From Lachnospiraceae bacterium (GTDB lineage: Bacteria; Bacillota; Clostridia; Lachnospirales; Lachnospiraceae), in the NCBI GenBank assembly GCA_029054245.1, contig JAIDFQ010000074.1:1-64000 (forward strand): a stretch of DNA of 64,000 nucleotides, read 5' to 3'. Below are positions 48,431 to 57,208 of this stretch, piece by piece. A program made the translations under genes and the position numbers. How positions within the stretch are numbered: position 1 is the stretch's first letter; the number at the start of each line of letters is the position of its first letter. The notes beneath the pieces are model-generated. The model did not search any database. It had not been told where the DNA came from and saw only the letters and a list, made by a program, of their open reading frames with translations.

Positions 48431-49419
48431 GACGCAAGTCTCATGAAAATCAATTGTACGATCTGTTCCAAAATAATGCCGATGAATCCTGTCATAACAA
48501 CAAGACAGATAGCAACTGCCAACAAGAAGGGTAAGGTAACCATCTTATCCTTCTTTTCTTTCACATCAGAATGTCCTGCAGCATGCGGCATCCGTTGTTT
48601 TCTCTTTGTCCAGAGATCTGATAAGATCTGGCTTCTTCCTTCCGTTCTGCCAATCCACACAAGCACCGCCCATGCCAACGGCAGAGTCACTGCCGTAAAA
48701 ATCACATAAACGCCAATTGCACACATCAGAAGTTCAGGCGTAAGCGCCATATTTTCACTGTACGCATCCACTCCTTCCTCCAGCACTGTATAAAGAAGAA
48801 TCACCTGACTGCCATTGATAAAACCATGATACAAAACAGATGCCCATAAGCTTCCTGTCGCCTCCACCAAAAGCACCGCAAATATCCCCATGATAAAGGC
48901 ATACGCCGCCTGATTAAAGTTCATATGAACCAGCGCAAAGATCACAGCAGACAACATCATCGCTTTAAATGCACTTCCCGATTTACAATAAGAACGATAA
49001 TATGCACCCCTGCATGCAATCTCTTCAAAGACCGGCGCAATAATCCCTACCGACAGGTACATAAGTGTAAAAGGAATTTTCCCCTGCTGACTGCCAAGGG
49101 TATCAGCTATTTCATTTTTCACCCAGAACTGCGTAAACAGATTCAGCAAAGACAGAACCGGCATACTGAGGAAAGTAAACAGCCCTATCATTAATACAGA
49201 ACGGAATTTGATTCTGCGAAACCCTAAAAATGATATCAGCTTCTCTTTTGATGCCAGTGCAAAAATCAAAACCGGAAGCACCACTACCGCCTCACAGGCA
49301 AGATTGCCGAGCACCAGATCATCTATAACGAACGGAAAAAACATACCAATCACGATGACCATGACAAAATAGCCGATTATGGTTATCAGGAATGCCCAAT
49401 TTGCTTTTTTACTGTTCAT
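48427..49419 (-). CDS. CPBP family intramembrane metalloprotease-like protein
   Basis: 330 residues from the ATG at 49419 (GGAGG, 8-base gap). About eight membrane segments. The CPBP/Abi motifs are present: EEIACRGAYYRSY, then ALVHMNFNQAAYAF and SVLYHGFING, supplying the Glu and His residues of the active site. Some members process prenylated or modified peptides, and others act in bacteriocin immunity. Substrate unknown. Last gene of a thioesterase-cvfB-CPBP run (13-base gap to cvfB). Confidence 0.9.
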   Translation of the reverse strand: MNSKKANWAFLITIIGYFVMVIVIGMFFPFVIDDLVLGNLACEAVVVLPVLIFALASKEKLISFLGFRRIKFRSVLMIGLFTFLSMPVLSLLNLFTQFWVKNEIADTLGSQQGKIPFTLMYLSVGIIAPVFEEIACRGAYYRSYCKSGSAFKAMMLSAVIFALVHMNFNQAAYAFIMGIFAVLLVEATGSLWASVLYHGFINGSQVILLYTVLEEGVDAYSENMALTPELLMCAIGVYVIFTAVTLPLAWAVLVWIGRTEGRSQILSDLWTKRKQRMPHAAGHSDVKEKKDKMVTLPFLLAVAICLVVMTGFIGIILEQIVQLIFMRLAS

Positions 49420-49432
49420 CAGCACTCCCTCC

Positions 49433-50275
49433 CTATACCATTTTTATTCCGTCAGATTCTATCACGATCAGCCTTTGCTTGTATAAATTTCCCACTGCCC
49501 GCTTAAATTCATTCTTGCTCATACCTGTCGCATTTCTTATAAGCGCAGGATCCGCCTTATCATTAAAAGGAAGCTTTCCTCCCTGTGCTTTGATCATTTC
49601 CATAATACGAAGGGCATCACTGTTCATCTGGATGTAAGCCTTTTCCCGAAGACTTAGCGTCAGCTTTCCGTCCTCAAGCACCTGTGCCACCCTTGCCTCT
49701 ATTCGGTCGCCTGCCAAAAGACCGCTTACCGGTTCCGCCTTGGGAATCAATGCACTGTAACAATCGTCCACAGCTACATACACCCCGTACCTTTCTGTAA
49801 CTTCATAAACCCTGCCCGCAACTCGGTCATCCTTTTGATAAGGACTGTCAAGCCTAAGATAAGGGTATACCTTCATTGTGGTGCAGAGCCGTCCGCTCTT
49901 ATCGATATATAGAGCAACCAGACATTCTTCCCCTTCCTTAACTGCTCTGGTCTGTTCCTTGAACGGAAGCAGCAGATCCTTTTCCAGTTCCCATTCAAGG
50001 AAGGCTCCAATCCTCCCTACTTCCTTTACCTTAAGCACTGCTGTCTGACCTACAGAAAGCTGTGGCTCTCTGGTGGTCGCTATCATGCGGTCCTTTGAAT
50101 CTCTGTAAATAAAAACGCTGATTCTGTCCCCGACCTGCGCGTTTTCCGGCACTTCCTTCCCTGGCAGGAGTACTTTTTCTTCCGTATTCTCCAAGTCCCC
50201 CGGATCTGCCAGATAAACCCCGAAGGTCACTTCCTTAACAATCGCTAATTCCTGTCTTTCTCCCAATCGCAACAC
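49433..50275 (-). CDS. cvfB: CvfB-like S1 RNA-binding regulator
   Basis: 280 residues. GTG start at 50275 fits AAAGGG at a 9-base gap; it lies five bases past the thioesterase stop. Two or three S1-like barrels (SVGQTAVLKVKEVGRIGAFLEW, DRVAGRVYEVTERYGVYVAV) are followed by a winged-helix end (IRNATGMSKNEFKRAVGNLYKQRLI). CvfB is a virulence and RNA-level regulator in Staphylococcus. The order and domain layout match. Confidence 0.9.
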   Translation of the reverse strand: MLRLGERQELAIVKEVTFGVYLADPGDLENTEEKVLLPGKEVPENAQVGDRISVFIYRDSKDRMIATTREPQLSVGQTAVLKVKEVGRIGAFLEWELEKDLLLPFKEQTRAVKEGEECLVALYIDKSGRLCTTMKVYPYLRLDSPYQKDDRVAGRVYEVTERYGVYVAVDDCYSALIPKAEPVSGLLAGDRIEARVAQVLEDGKLTLSLREKAYIQMNSDALRIMEMIKAQGGKLPFNDKADPALIRNATGMSKNEFKRAVGNLYKQRLIVIESDGIKMV

Positions 50276-50279
50276 TTTT

Positions 50280-50996
50280 TCAATCCCTTTCTTCCTGCAG
50301 CTCCACCGTACAACAGACATTCTCTTCTGTATCTTTCAGCACAATGACATAAATCCCATTTTCTGTTTCCTTTGTATAGGGAATCAATACATCCCCCAGC
50401 ATCACCTGTTTTTTGTACTCTGCCCGCAGCTGCTTCACCCTGCAATTCTTTAGCAGACTGTCCAATGCGATCCTAACGAACTGCCCATTGTTTACATGAT
50501 GATTGGTGTCCAGATGATGGGTCTTAATCTGCACGGCATCCTGCCTCTCCATCTCCTTGGGAATCTGTATCCTTCTAGGTGCATAATCCATATTAAGCTT
50601 TGGCTCCAGCGCATAACCCTTCACCATTTCTTCGGTAGGTCTTACTGGTTTTCCCGTTCTGGTGTCCAAAAGACTCCAGATGGTATTCGCGCAGGCAAGC
50701 CATTTTCCTTCCTCATCCGTCATCAAAAAATTTCTAAATCCCACAAAACCTTTAAATTCATAGGGAGCTGTTCCTACCGTAACCATCTCGCAAAGCTTCG
50801 GAAAACGTTCCACCACAATCTGCCATGAGGACATGACCCAGACCATATTCCGTTCTTTTAAATAGTCTACTCCCAGTCCAATATCCTCTGAATGAAAAGT
50901 AGAACAATCCTGAAAATAATCAAGCAGGGATTCCAACCTTAATTGTCCCGTCTCATCCAGCTCACTGTATCTAATTCTGCTTTTATAACTATACAT
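50280..50996 (-). CDS. Acyl-ACP thioesterase
   Basis: 238 residues. Double hot-dog fold: MYSYKSRIRYSELDETGQLR, LLDYFQDCSTFHSEDIG, and the second half KTHHLDTNHHVNNGQFV with the Asp/Asn/His residues expected of the FatA/FatB-like family. Releases fatty acids from acyl carrier protein in the cytoplasm. It overlaps nothing and is followed closely by cvfB. Confidence 0.93.
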   Translation of the reverse strand: MYSYKSRIRYSELDETGQLRLESLLDYFQDCSTFHSEDIGLGVDYLKERNMVWVMSSWQIVVERFPKLCEMVTVGTAPYEFKGFVGFRNFLMTDEEGKWLACANTIWSLLDTRTGKPVRPTEEMVKGYALEPKLNMDYAPRRIQIPKEMERQDAVQIKTHHLDTNHHVNNGQFVRIALDSLLKNCRVKQLRAEYKKQVMLGDVLIPYTKETENGIYVIVLKDTEENVCCTVELQEERD

Positions 50997-51068
50997 CTTC
51001 TTTTACCGTCCTGTTCCGTTCTTCCTTGCCCAAATATTTTTTATGTTGGCAATAACTTCATTCGCACT

Positions 51069-51224
51069 CTAAATTTGCTCTATGGTCTCCTCCTTTGAAG
51101 CAAGGTAGAAATCATCATAATCGCTTTTTTCCCGTTTTTGTTGTAATCTCCCTACTTTTCTTCCAATTTCTCTAGAGATAAATTCTGCATACCTCCGTGC
51201 ATTTATGCGGTTAAAAATACATCT
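51069..51224 (-). pseudogene. Remnant of a HEPN-domain gene (C-terminal fragment)
   Basis: A 51-codon open stretch on the minus strand lies between two stops, with no start codon. It reads ...NARRYAEFISREIGRKVGRL, then QQKREKSDYDDFYLASKEE, ending TIEQI. The R-xx-SDYDDFY pattern and its position are typical of the C-terminal half of HEPN proteins (often toxins paired with nucleotidyltransferase antitoxins). The rest of the gene is absent. Otherwise 50997-51340 holds no gene I can support. Confidence 0.6.
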
Positions 51225-51340
51225 TTAACTTATGTTATATTTAGTATAACACAACAAAACGCTTTGCAACAGCTTCTTTTACCGTCACTATAGCTCTGCT
51301 TTCTTTGAAATCCGCATCGACACAACATCCCAAGACACGC

Positions 51341-51368
51341 AAAAACCCACTGGAATTTTTCCAGCGGG
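51341..51368 (-). terminator. Terminator of tRNA-Gln
   Basis: On the minus strand CCCGCTGGAA (51359-51368) pairs with TTCCAGTGGG (51346-51355), allowing G-T pairing, followed by TTTTT. Confidence 0.85.
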
Positions 51369-51376
51369 CGCTTTAG

Positions 51377-51448
51377 CTGGGCTACAAGGATTCGAACCTT
51401 GAAATGACGGAGTCAGAGTCCGTTGCCTTACCGTTTGGCGATAGCCCA
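51377..51448 (-). tRNA. tRNA-Gln (anticodon CUG)
   Basis: 72 bases forming a full cloverleaf: acceptor TGGGCTA/TAGCCCA, D arm with AACGGTAAGGC, anticodon stem ACGGA/TCCGT with loop CTCTGAC, and T arm with GGTTCGAATCC. The anticodon CUG reads CAG. No CCA is encoded. It stands alone with its own promoter and terminator. Confidence 0.95.
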
Positions 51449-51465
51449 ATGTCGATTACTTTGGT

Positions 51466-51494
51466 ATTATACAAAATAAAAACGTGTTTGGCAA
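51466..51494 (-). promoter_or_regulatory. Promoter of tRNA-Gln
   Basis: On the minus strand TTGCCA (51489-51494), 17-base spacer, TATAAT (51466-51471), 18 bases before the tRNA. Confidence 0.88.
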
Positions 51495-51533
51495 GTATTT
51501 TTTAAAATTTTTTTTATAAAGTTTGTTACTTTT

Positions 51534-51562
51534 TTGACATGCTGTTTTTTTTTCAATACTTT
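51534..51562 (+). promoter_or_regulatory. Promoter of the DUF1905/peptidase-like gene
   Basis: TTGACA (51534-51539), 17-base spacer, TACTTT (51557-51562), about 100 bases before the start codon. It diverges from the tRNA promoter. Confidence 0.75.
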
Positions 51563-51663
51563 TTGCTTTCCTTAAAAAAAGATGTTTTCAACCTCTGAAA
51601 AATTTGTTATCTTTGAGGTACGGGAAGGCTACACATGTATTGAAATTTAGGAGGTTAATATTT

Positions 51664-52335
51664 ATGAGGTATTTTTTCGACGGCAAAATCGAAAAGCAGG
51701 ATGCGCTTTACACAATCCGCATCCCATTTAACGTCTGGGAAGTCTGCCGAAAACGCGATGTGATCAAAGCAGATATCGTCCTGGACAATAAGATCATTGA
51801 TTGTGAGCTTATACCTGAGGCAAAGGGCAACTATAAAATTCATCTTCAGGATGAAGATGTTTCTCATATCGACACTGCTCAGGTTCACAAGATCCTGTTG
51901 CACATTACCGGAAGCCTGATTCAGATGAATCAGAACAGCCCATACAGTTTCGAAAATCCCATCCGTAAAATTGATGGTATTGATGTTATCATCCAGCCCG
52001 AGGATGGACTCTGTGGTCAGTCCTGTGTCGCTATGCTGGCAGGTGTTACACTTGCCGAGGTAATCAGCGTCATGGACTGCCGTGAATGGCAGGCAACCAT
52101 GGGACGCGTGATTTCCGCTCTCAATTATTATGGAATTGATCACAGTGACATTATTGTATACACAGAAGGACATAATGCAACGCTTCCTAAATGCTGTATC
52201 CTAATGGAAAAAATGGGACTCTACTGTCATTACCTGGTACACTATGACGGCAAGTTTTATGATTCCAATCTGGGAATTGTTTCTGAATATGATATGAGTA
52301 AACTTCTTGGCTATATGGAAGTGAAGGTTGACTGA
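51664..52335 (+). CDS. DUF1905-like barrel fused to a C39-like cysteine peptidase domain
   Basis: 223 residues from the ATG at 51664 (AGGAGG, 9-base gap); the frame from 51604 lacks a ribosome site. Residues 1-80 (FDGKIEKQDALYTIRIPFNV, ELIPEAKGNYKIHL) resemble the DUF1905 beta barrel. Residues about 108-215 look like a papain-fold/C39 domain: a Gln then DGLCGQSCVAMLAG (Cys), and later HYLVHYDGKFYDSN (His and Asp/Asn). No signal peptide or membrane segment. It is a single-gene transcript with its own promoter and terminator. The substrate is unknown; both domain calls are by motif only. Confidence 0.65.
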   Translation: MRYFFDGKIEKQDALYTIRIPFNVWEVCRKRDVIKADIVLDNKIIDCELIPEAKGNYKIHLQDEDVSHIDTAQVHKILLHITGSLIQMNQNSPYSFENPIRKIDGIDVIIQPEDGLCGQSCVAMLAGVTLAEVISVMDCREWQATMGRVISALNYYGIDHSDIIVYTEGHNATLPKCCILMEKMGLYCHYLVHYDGKFYDSNLGIVSEYDMSKLLGYMEVKVD

Positions 52336-52341
52336 TTTCAC

Positions 52342-52378
52342 AAAAGCCTCCCGGATGCATTTTACGGGAGGCTTTTCT
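52342..52378. terminator. Bidirectional terminator between the peptidase-like gene and glnN
   Basis: AAAAGCCTCCCG (52342-52353) pairs perfectly with CGGGAGGCTTTT (52365-52376). A and T runs on either side serve both converging transcripts. Confidence 0.92.
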
Positions 52379-52436
52379 CATTTCAATTTTCTCATTAATG
52401 TAGACTTAATCCACCAAATACAGCATTCCTTGCATT

Positions 52437-54548
52437 TTATACTTCAAAAATCAAATCTCCGTAAGTGGGTACAGGCCATACCTGCTTATCAACCAGCATT
52501 TCTGCTTCATCTACAGGTGTACGGAGTTCTTCCATGACTTCCTTCACCACATCTTTATAATAAAATGCCTGTTCCTTCGCATTACCGATTGTGCCTGCCT
52601 TTGCTTCCACCTCTTCCAACTTTGCAAGCGCAGCCTTCATGGCAGACAGCTTATCGGAAACCTCCTTTAACAAATCCGCCTGTGCGGATGCATCTGCACC
52701 TGCGTCCCTCACTGCAATCACAGTATCCGCCAGTGACTTGGTGTACCGGATAACTGCCGGTATAATCTGCTTGGAAGCCATATCAATCATGGTAAGCGCT
52801 TCTATGTTGATGGTCTTTGCATAGGTCTCATAAAGAATCTCTTCCCGAGATTCCAGTTCTGCCTCTGTAAAAATACCAAATTTATGGAATAATTTAACAG
52901 ACTTCTCCGTTGTCAGCGTATCCACAGCTTCAACCATAGACTTAATGTTGGGAAGTCCTCTTCTCTGCGCTTCTGCCACCCATTCATCAGAGTAGCCGTC
53001 GCCGTTAAAGATAATTCTCTGATGCTTTGTCAAATATTCCTTAATCAGATCATGCACTGCCAAATCGAAATCTTCTGCTTTCTCCAGAACATCAGCCGCC
53101 TCACAAAATGCTTCTGCGACAATTGCATTCAACGTGGTGTTGGGACTTGCAATAGAATCTGCCGAACCCACCATACGGAACTCAAACTTATTACCTGTAA
53201 AGGCAAAAGGTGAGGTTCTGTTTCTGTCTGTAGCATCCTTGGTAAAATCAGGCAGCGTAGAAACGCCTGTTTCCAGTTTACCACCCTCTAAGCAGCGGGC
53301 TGCCTCTCCTGTTTCAACCAACTGTTTCACAACATCCTCCAGCTGTTCACCTAAGAATACAGAAATGATAGCCGGAGGCGCCTCATTTGCGCCAAGTCTG
53401 TGGTCATTTCCCACATCCGATGCACTCTGACGAAGCAAATCTGCATGCCGGTCTACCGCCTTAATGATGCAGGCCAAAACCAAAAGGAACTGAATATTTT
53501 CATTGGGCGTCTCGCCCGGATCTAACAGGTTTACACCATTGTCCGTTGTCAATGACCAGTTATTATGTTTACCGGAACCGTTGACACCTGCGAAAGGCTT
53601 CTCATGAAGCAGACAGGTAAGTCCGTGGCGTCCTGCCACCTTTTTCATGGTCTCCATGACCAACTGATTATGATCCACTGCAATATTTGCCGTCTCATAA
53701 ATCGGCGCCAGCTCGTGCTGTGCAGGTGCTACTTCGTTGTGCTGGGTCTTTGCCGTAACGCCCAGCTTCCAAAGTTCAATGTTGAGATCTTTCATGTATG
53801 CGCCAATGCGCTCCCGGATCGTTCCAAAATAATGATCCTCAAGCTCCTGTCCCTTAGGCGCGGGGGCACCGAATAAGGTACGTCCTGCAAAAACCAAATC
53901 CGTCCTCTGTAAATATTTTTCTCTATCTACCAGAAAATACTCCTGCTCGGGACCTACACTTGCCACCACCTTGGTCGCCCCCGTATTGCCGAACAGCCTT
54001 ACGATACGCAGTGCCTGTTCACTGATCGCTTCCATAGAACGCAGAAGCGGTGTCTTCTTATCAAGCGCTTCCCCCTTGTAAGAACAGAATGCTGTGGGGA
54101 TGCAGAGAATCACGCCTGTGGCATCTTCCTTTAAGAAAGCAGGTGAAGTGATATCCCATGCGGTATAGCCTCTTGCCTCGAATGTAGCGCGAAGCCCTCC
54201 TGAAGGGAAGGAAGAAGCATCAGGCTCGCCTTTGATCAATTCCTTTCCCGAAAAATCCATGATCATCTTTCCGTTTTCATCTGGATGGGAAACGAAAGAA
54301 TCATGCTTCTCAGCCGTAATGCCGGTAAGCGGCTGAAACCAGTGGGTATAATGGGTCGCACCATTTTCAACTGCCCAATCCTTCATTGCCTTTGCAACCA
54401 CGTCGGCTGCTGCCAAAGACAGTTCGCCGCCCTGCTCCATCACCTTGATGACTTCCTTGTAAATGTTCTTAGGCAGACGCTCTTTCATGGTAGAGCGCGT
54501 AAACACTTTACTGGCAAAAATCTCCTCAACATTAATCATTTCACTCAT
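52437..54548 (-). CDS. glnN: Type III glutamine synthetase
   Basis: 703 residues, ATG at 54548 (GGGAG, 9-base gap). Makes glutamine from glutamate, ammonia and ATP. The length and motifs NVEEIFASKVFTRSTMKERL, FSGKELIKGEPDASSFPSGG, HEKPFAGVNGSGKHNNWS and NRTSPFAFTGNKFEFRMVG define GSIII rather than the shorter type I enzyme. It is single-gene with its own promoter. Confidence 0.97.
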   Translation of the reverse strand: MSEMINVEEIFASKVFTRSTMKERLPKNIYKEVIKVMEQGGELSLAAADVVAKAMKDWAVENGATHYTHWFQPLTGITAEKHDSFVSHPDENGKMIMDFSGKELIKGEPDASSFPSGGLRATFEARGYTAWDITSPAFLKEDATGVILCIPTAFCSYKGEALDKKTPLLRSMEAISEQALRIVRLFGNTGATKVVASVGPEQEYFLVDREKYLQRTDLVFAGRTLFGAPAPKGQELEDHYFGTIRERIGAYMKDLNIELWKLGVTAKTQHNEVAPAQHELAPIYETANIAVDHNQLVMETMKKVAGRHGLTCLLHEKPFAGVNGSGKHNNWSLTTDNGVNLLDPGETPNENIQFLLVLACIIKAVDRHADLLRQSASDVGNDHRLGANEAPPAIISVFLGEQLEDVVKQLVETGEAARCLEGGKLETGVSTLPDFTKDATDRNRTSPFAFTGNKFEFRMVGSADSIASPNTTLNAIVAEAFCEAADVLEKAEDFDLAVHDLIKEYLTKHQRIIFNGDGYSDEWVAEAQRRGLPNIKSMVEAVDTLTTEKSVKLFHKFGIFTEAELESREEILYETYAKTINIEALTMIDMASKQIIPAVIRYTKSLADTVIAVRDAGADASAQADLLKEVSDKLSAMKAALAKLEEVEAKAGTIGNAKEQAFYYKDVVKEVMEELRTPVDEAEMLVDKQVWPVPTYGDLIFEV

Positions 54549-54680
54549 ACTTTTATACTCCCTTTCCTAAAATGAATCCGTCTCATAATTTCCCTCAGAA
54601 AAAGAAAAAATGCCCCAAAAATCTTTGGAACATCTTCGTTCGGAATATGATCTGGAAGGACTCTTTCCTTTACTTTTCTT

Positions 54681-54709
54681 AAGATACCGTATAATTTGCC
54701 AAAATGCAA
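54681..54709 (-). promoter_or_regulatory. Promoter of glnN
   Basis: On the minus strand TTGCAT (54704-54709), 17-base spacer, TATCTT (54681-54686). The 130-base leader contains a small CCAAA/TTTGG hairpin followed by a T-rich stretch at about 54605-54630, which might attenuate; no known glutamine riboswitch motif was recognised. Confidence 0.65.
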
Positions 54710-54763
54710 TACCCTTTTTCATTTTTATCAGAATTCGACAAAAAACCGTCAGACCCTTTAAGA

Positions 54764-54793
54764 AGAATAAGCACATTGTACAATGCTTATTCT
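54764..54793 (-). terminator. Terminator overlapping the end of the U32 gene
   Basis: AGAATAAGCA and TGCTTATTCT (54764-54773 with 54784-54793) form a perfect 10-bp stem on the minus strand, followed by TCTT. The stop codon of the U32 gene lies inside the stem. Confidence 0.8.
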
Positions 54794-56034
54794 CCCTTTG
54801 TACCTTCCGGTTCCTTATGCACCCGGAGCAGATCATATCTGTCTGCCGGTTCGCTTAACCCCACCCAAAGCACCTGCTTGGAATGAGGCGCGCTTTCCAC
54901 CGCCTCCCCATCCTGGGTGGTAAGAGAGCACACCTGCACCAAAACGTTTCTTCCATCCGGTTTCATAATTTCAATCTGATCTCCTACACAGAATTTGTTT
55001 TTCTGTTCGATACGCACAAGACCGTCCTTCGAAACCTCTTCAACCAGTCCTAAATAAACATATTCGCTTACGTACGTATTACTGTCATAAATCTGTGTAT
55101 TTTCATCGGGTTTTCCAAAATAAAATCCTGTGGTAAACTTCCTATAAGTGCATTTTGCGATTTCCGCTTTGTACCACTCCATATTTGCACGGTATTTTTC
55201 TTCTGATTCTAAGTAGTCATCAATCGCTTTCCTATAGGTCCGCGCCACCGTCGCCACATACAAAGCCGTCTTCATTCTTCCTTCAATTTTAAAACTGTCA
55301 ATCCCCGCATCGATCATTTCAGGGATATGCTCTATCATACACAAATCTTTGGAATTGAAAAGGTAGGTTCCTCTTTCATTCTCGTAGACCGGCAGATATT
55401 CTCCCGGACGCTTTTCCTCCACCACCGCATACTTCCATCTGCATGGATGGGTACATGCGCCCTGATTGGCATCCCTTCCGGTAAAATAACTGCTAAGGAG
55501 ACATCTGCCTGAGTAGGAAATGCACATAGCGCCGTGGATAAAGCTTTCTATTTCCACATCTTCTGGGATTTTTCCGCGAATTTCTTTTATTTCCTCTAAC
55601 GAAAGCTCCCTGGCGGAAACCACTCTCTTTGCACCCATCTGATGCCAAAACAGATATGTCATATAATTGGTATTATTTGCCTGAGTGGAAATATGAATAT
55701 CAATCTCCGGGCAGATCTCTTTTGCCAGAGTGAACATACCCGGATCCGCAATGATCAACGCATCAGGCTTCATTTCCTTTAATTCATGGAAATACATCCG
55801 GGCACCCTCAAGATCGTCATTATGCGCCAATATATTGGCAGTCACATGAACCTTCACCCCATGCGCATGCGCAAAATCAATTCCCTTCTTCATTTCTTCT
55901 GCAGAAAAATTTTTTGCTTTTGCGCGCAGACCAAAGGCTTCTCCGCCTATGTATACCGCATCTGCGCCAAATCGGACTGCTGTTTTGAGAACCTCCAGCG
56001 AACTGGCAGGTATGAGTAATTCAGGTTTACGCAT
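54787..56034 (-). CDS. Peptidase U32 family protein (tRNA U34 hydroxylation type)
   Basis: 415 residues from the ATG at 56034 (GGGAG, 5-base gap), or 419 from 56046. Family motifs: PELLIPASSLEVLKTAVRFG, GAMCISYSGRCLLSSYFTGR with the Cys residues, and CTHPCRWKY. A beta-barrel end follows. YrrN/YrrO-type members work with prephenate to hydroxylate the wobble uridine of tRNAs. The TrmR methyltransferase gene next to it, 42 bases upstream, acts on the hydroxylated base, which supports this role over proteolysis. Confidence 0.9.
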   Translation of the reverse strand: MRKPELLIPASSLEVLKTAVRFGADAVYIGGEAFGLRAKAKNFSAEEMKKGIDFAHAHGVKVHVTANILAHNDDLEGARMYFHELKEMKPDALIIADPGMFTLAKEICPEIDIHISTQANNTNYMTYLFWHQMGAKRVVSARELSLEEIKEIRGKIPEDVEIESFIHGAMCISYSGRCLLSSYFTGRDANQGACTHPCRWKYAVVEEKRPGEYLPVYENERGTYLFNSKDLCMIEHIPEMIDAGIDSFKIEGRMKTALYVATVARTYRKAIDDYLESEEKYRANMEWYKAEIAKCTYRKFTTGFYFGKPDENTQIYDSNTYVSEYVYLGLVEEVSKDGLVRIEQKNKFCVGDQIEIMKPDGRNVLVQVCSLTTQDGEAVESAPHSKQVLWVGLSEPADRYDLLRVHKEPEGTKGE

Positions 56035-56076
56035 CTTAGCTCCCATATGCCTTCTTTTGCCTCCATATAAACAACC

Positions 56077-56730
56077 TTATTTCAGCTTTACGCTTACCGT
56101 CACCCCATCACCTATAGGCAGGATATCGGTCAAAAGCGCTTCATTGTGCTTAAGCTCATACAAATATTCCCGCATCCGGCTGTGAATGGTGCGGTCCCTT
56201 CTTGTTACCGCAAATCGTGACTCCATCACGTCCCCATCCTGCAGCACATTATCAGAAATTAAAATACCGCCCTCCGGCATCAGTTTTAAGATATCTGGCA
56301 AAAAATGAATATATTGCCCCTTTGCCGCATCCATAAAAATAAAATCATAGTAACCGTCGAGCTTTTTCAGAATTTGAGCTGCATCCCCCTCCAACAAAGT
56401 AATCTGCTCTTCTCTGCCGGCTTTTTTAAAGTTTTCTTTCGCCACAGGGATTCTCTTTTCATACTTCTCTATAGTGGTAATCCTACAGTCTTGAGGGCCG
56501 TACTCGCTCATCAGCAAGGCAGAAAAACCAATGGCTGTCCCCACCTCCAAAATCCGCTTCGGCTGTTTCATTGCAAGCAGGAGCTTTATAAAGCTTTGCA
56601 TCTGAGGTCTGATGACAGGTACATTGGTTTTTAATGCAAACTGCTCAAGTTCATTTAAAAATGGTGAATTTCCCGTGTCAAAGGAATTAATAAAAGTACT
56701 GACTCTTTCTTCCGTAATCACGTTTTCCAT
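56077..56730 (-). CDS. trmR: tRNA 5-hydroxyuridine methyltransferase-like O-methyltransferase
   Basis: 217 residues. SAM-binding Rossmann motifs: LEVGTAIGFSALLMSEYG, ITTIEKYEKR and DFIFMDAAKGQYIHFLPD (metal Asp). Matches the caffeoyl-CoA-type O-methyltransferase family, YrrM/TrmR, which makes 5-methoxyuridine in tRNA. The neighbouring U32 gene supplies the hydroxyl group. Confidence 0.88.
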   Translation of the reverse strand: MENVITEERVSTFINSFDTGNSPFLNELEQFALKTNVPVIRPQMQSFIKLLLAMKQPKRILEVGTAIGFSALLMSEYGPQDCRITTIEKYEKRIPVAKENFKKAGREEQITLLEGDAAQILKKLDGYYDFIFMDAAKGQYIHFLPDILKLMPEGGILISDNVLQDGDVMESRFAVTRRDRTIHSRMREYLYELKHNEALLTDILPIGDGVTVSVKLK

Positions 56731-56740
56731 CCTTCATGTT

Positions 56741-57166
56741 CTATTGATCTAATGTCGTTGCCTCCGGTGTTTCCTGTACACCTGCTTCTTCCTCTATCTC
56801 CTCGACAGACGGAGAGAGGATCTCCAGCATCTGTTCTGCCGTCATATCTGTACTCAGATCGTAAATGCCAGAAACAATTTTTCCGTGATGTACAGAAAGC
56901 AATTCTTGAACCACGAATAAATTCGCATCCTCAATCAGTCCTTTTTCTTCCAGCATTTCTGCAATTTCCTTTACAGACGCATCCTCCGCCACACTGACTG
57001 TGATTGTCCTTCCTCCTGATATAGATACCGGCTCGTCCGCAAATACCCGATAACCAAAGTCATACGCCTGTGTTGCCGCCCGGAAGACATACACAATCAC
57101 CACTGCAAGCACCGCAACCTTAATGATCGTTTCTATTATTGTAAAAACCAAACTCTTGATATTCAT
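56741..57166 (-). CDS. MltG-like membrane protein lacking the lytic domain
   Basis: 141 residues. One N-terminal membrane segment (about 10-32), a domain with ISGGRTITVSVAEDASVKEIAEMLEEKG and GIYDLSTDMTAEQMLEIL as in the N-terminal part of MltG/YceG, then an acidic end. MltG proteins are normally about 350 residues with a C-terminal transglycosylase domain; here that domain is absent, and the frame ends normally rather than by frameshift. The order before trmR and U32 matches Bacillus yrrL-yrrM-yrrN-yrrO, which supports the identity. It may bind or regulate rather than cut peptidoglycan. Confidence 0.8.
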   Translation of the reverse strand: MNIKSLVFTIIETIIKVAVLAVVIVYVFRAATQAYDFGYRVFADEPVSISGGRTITVSVAEDASVKEIAEMLEEKGLIEDANLFVVQELLSVHHGKIVSGIYDLSTDMTAEQMLEILSPSVEEIEEEAGVQETPEATTLDQ

Positions 57167-57208
57167 AAAAACAACCGTTCCTCTCTCAAAACTGACAGGT
57201 TAAACATT

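Noticed and set aside
54549-54690. Glutamine riboswitch or structured leader ahead of glnN
   Set aside because: Only one weak hairpin followed by a T-rich stretch is seen, without the known motif.
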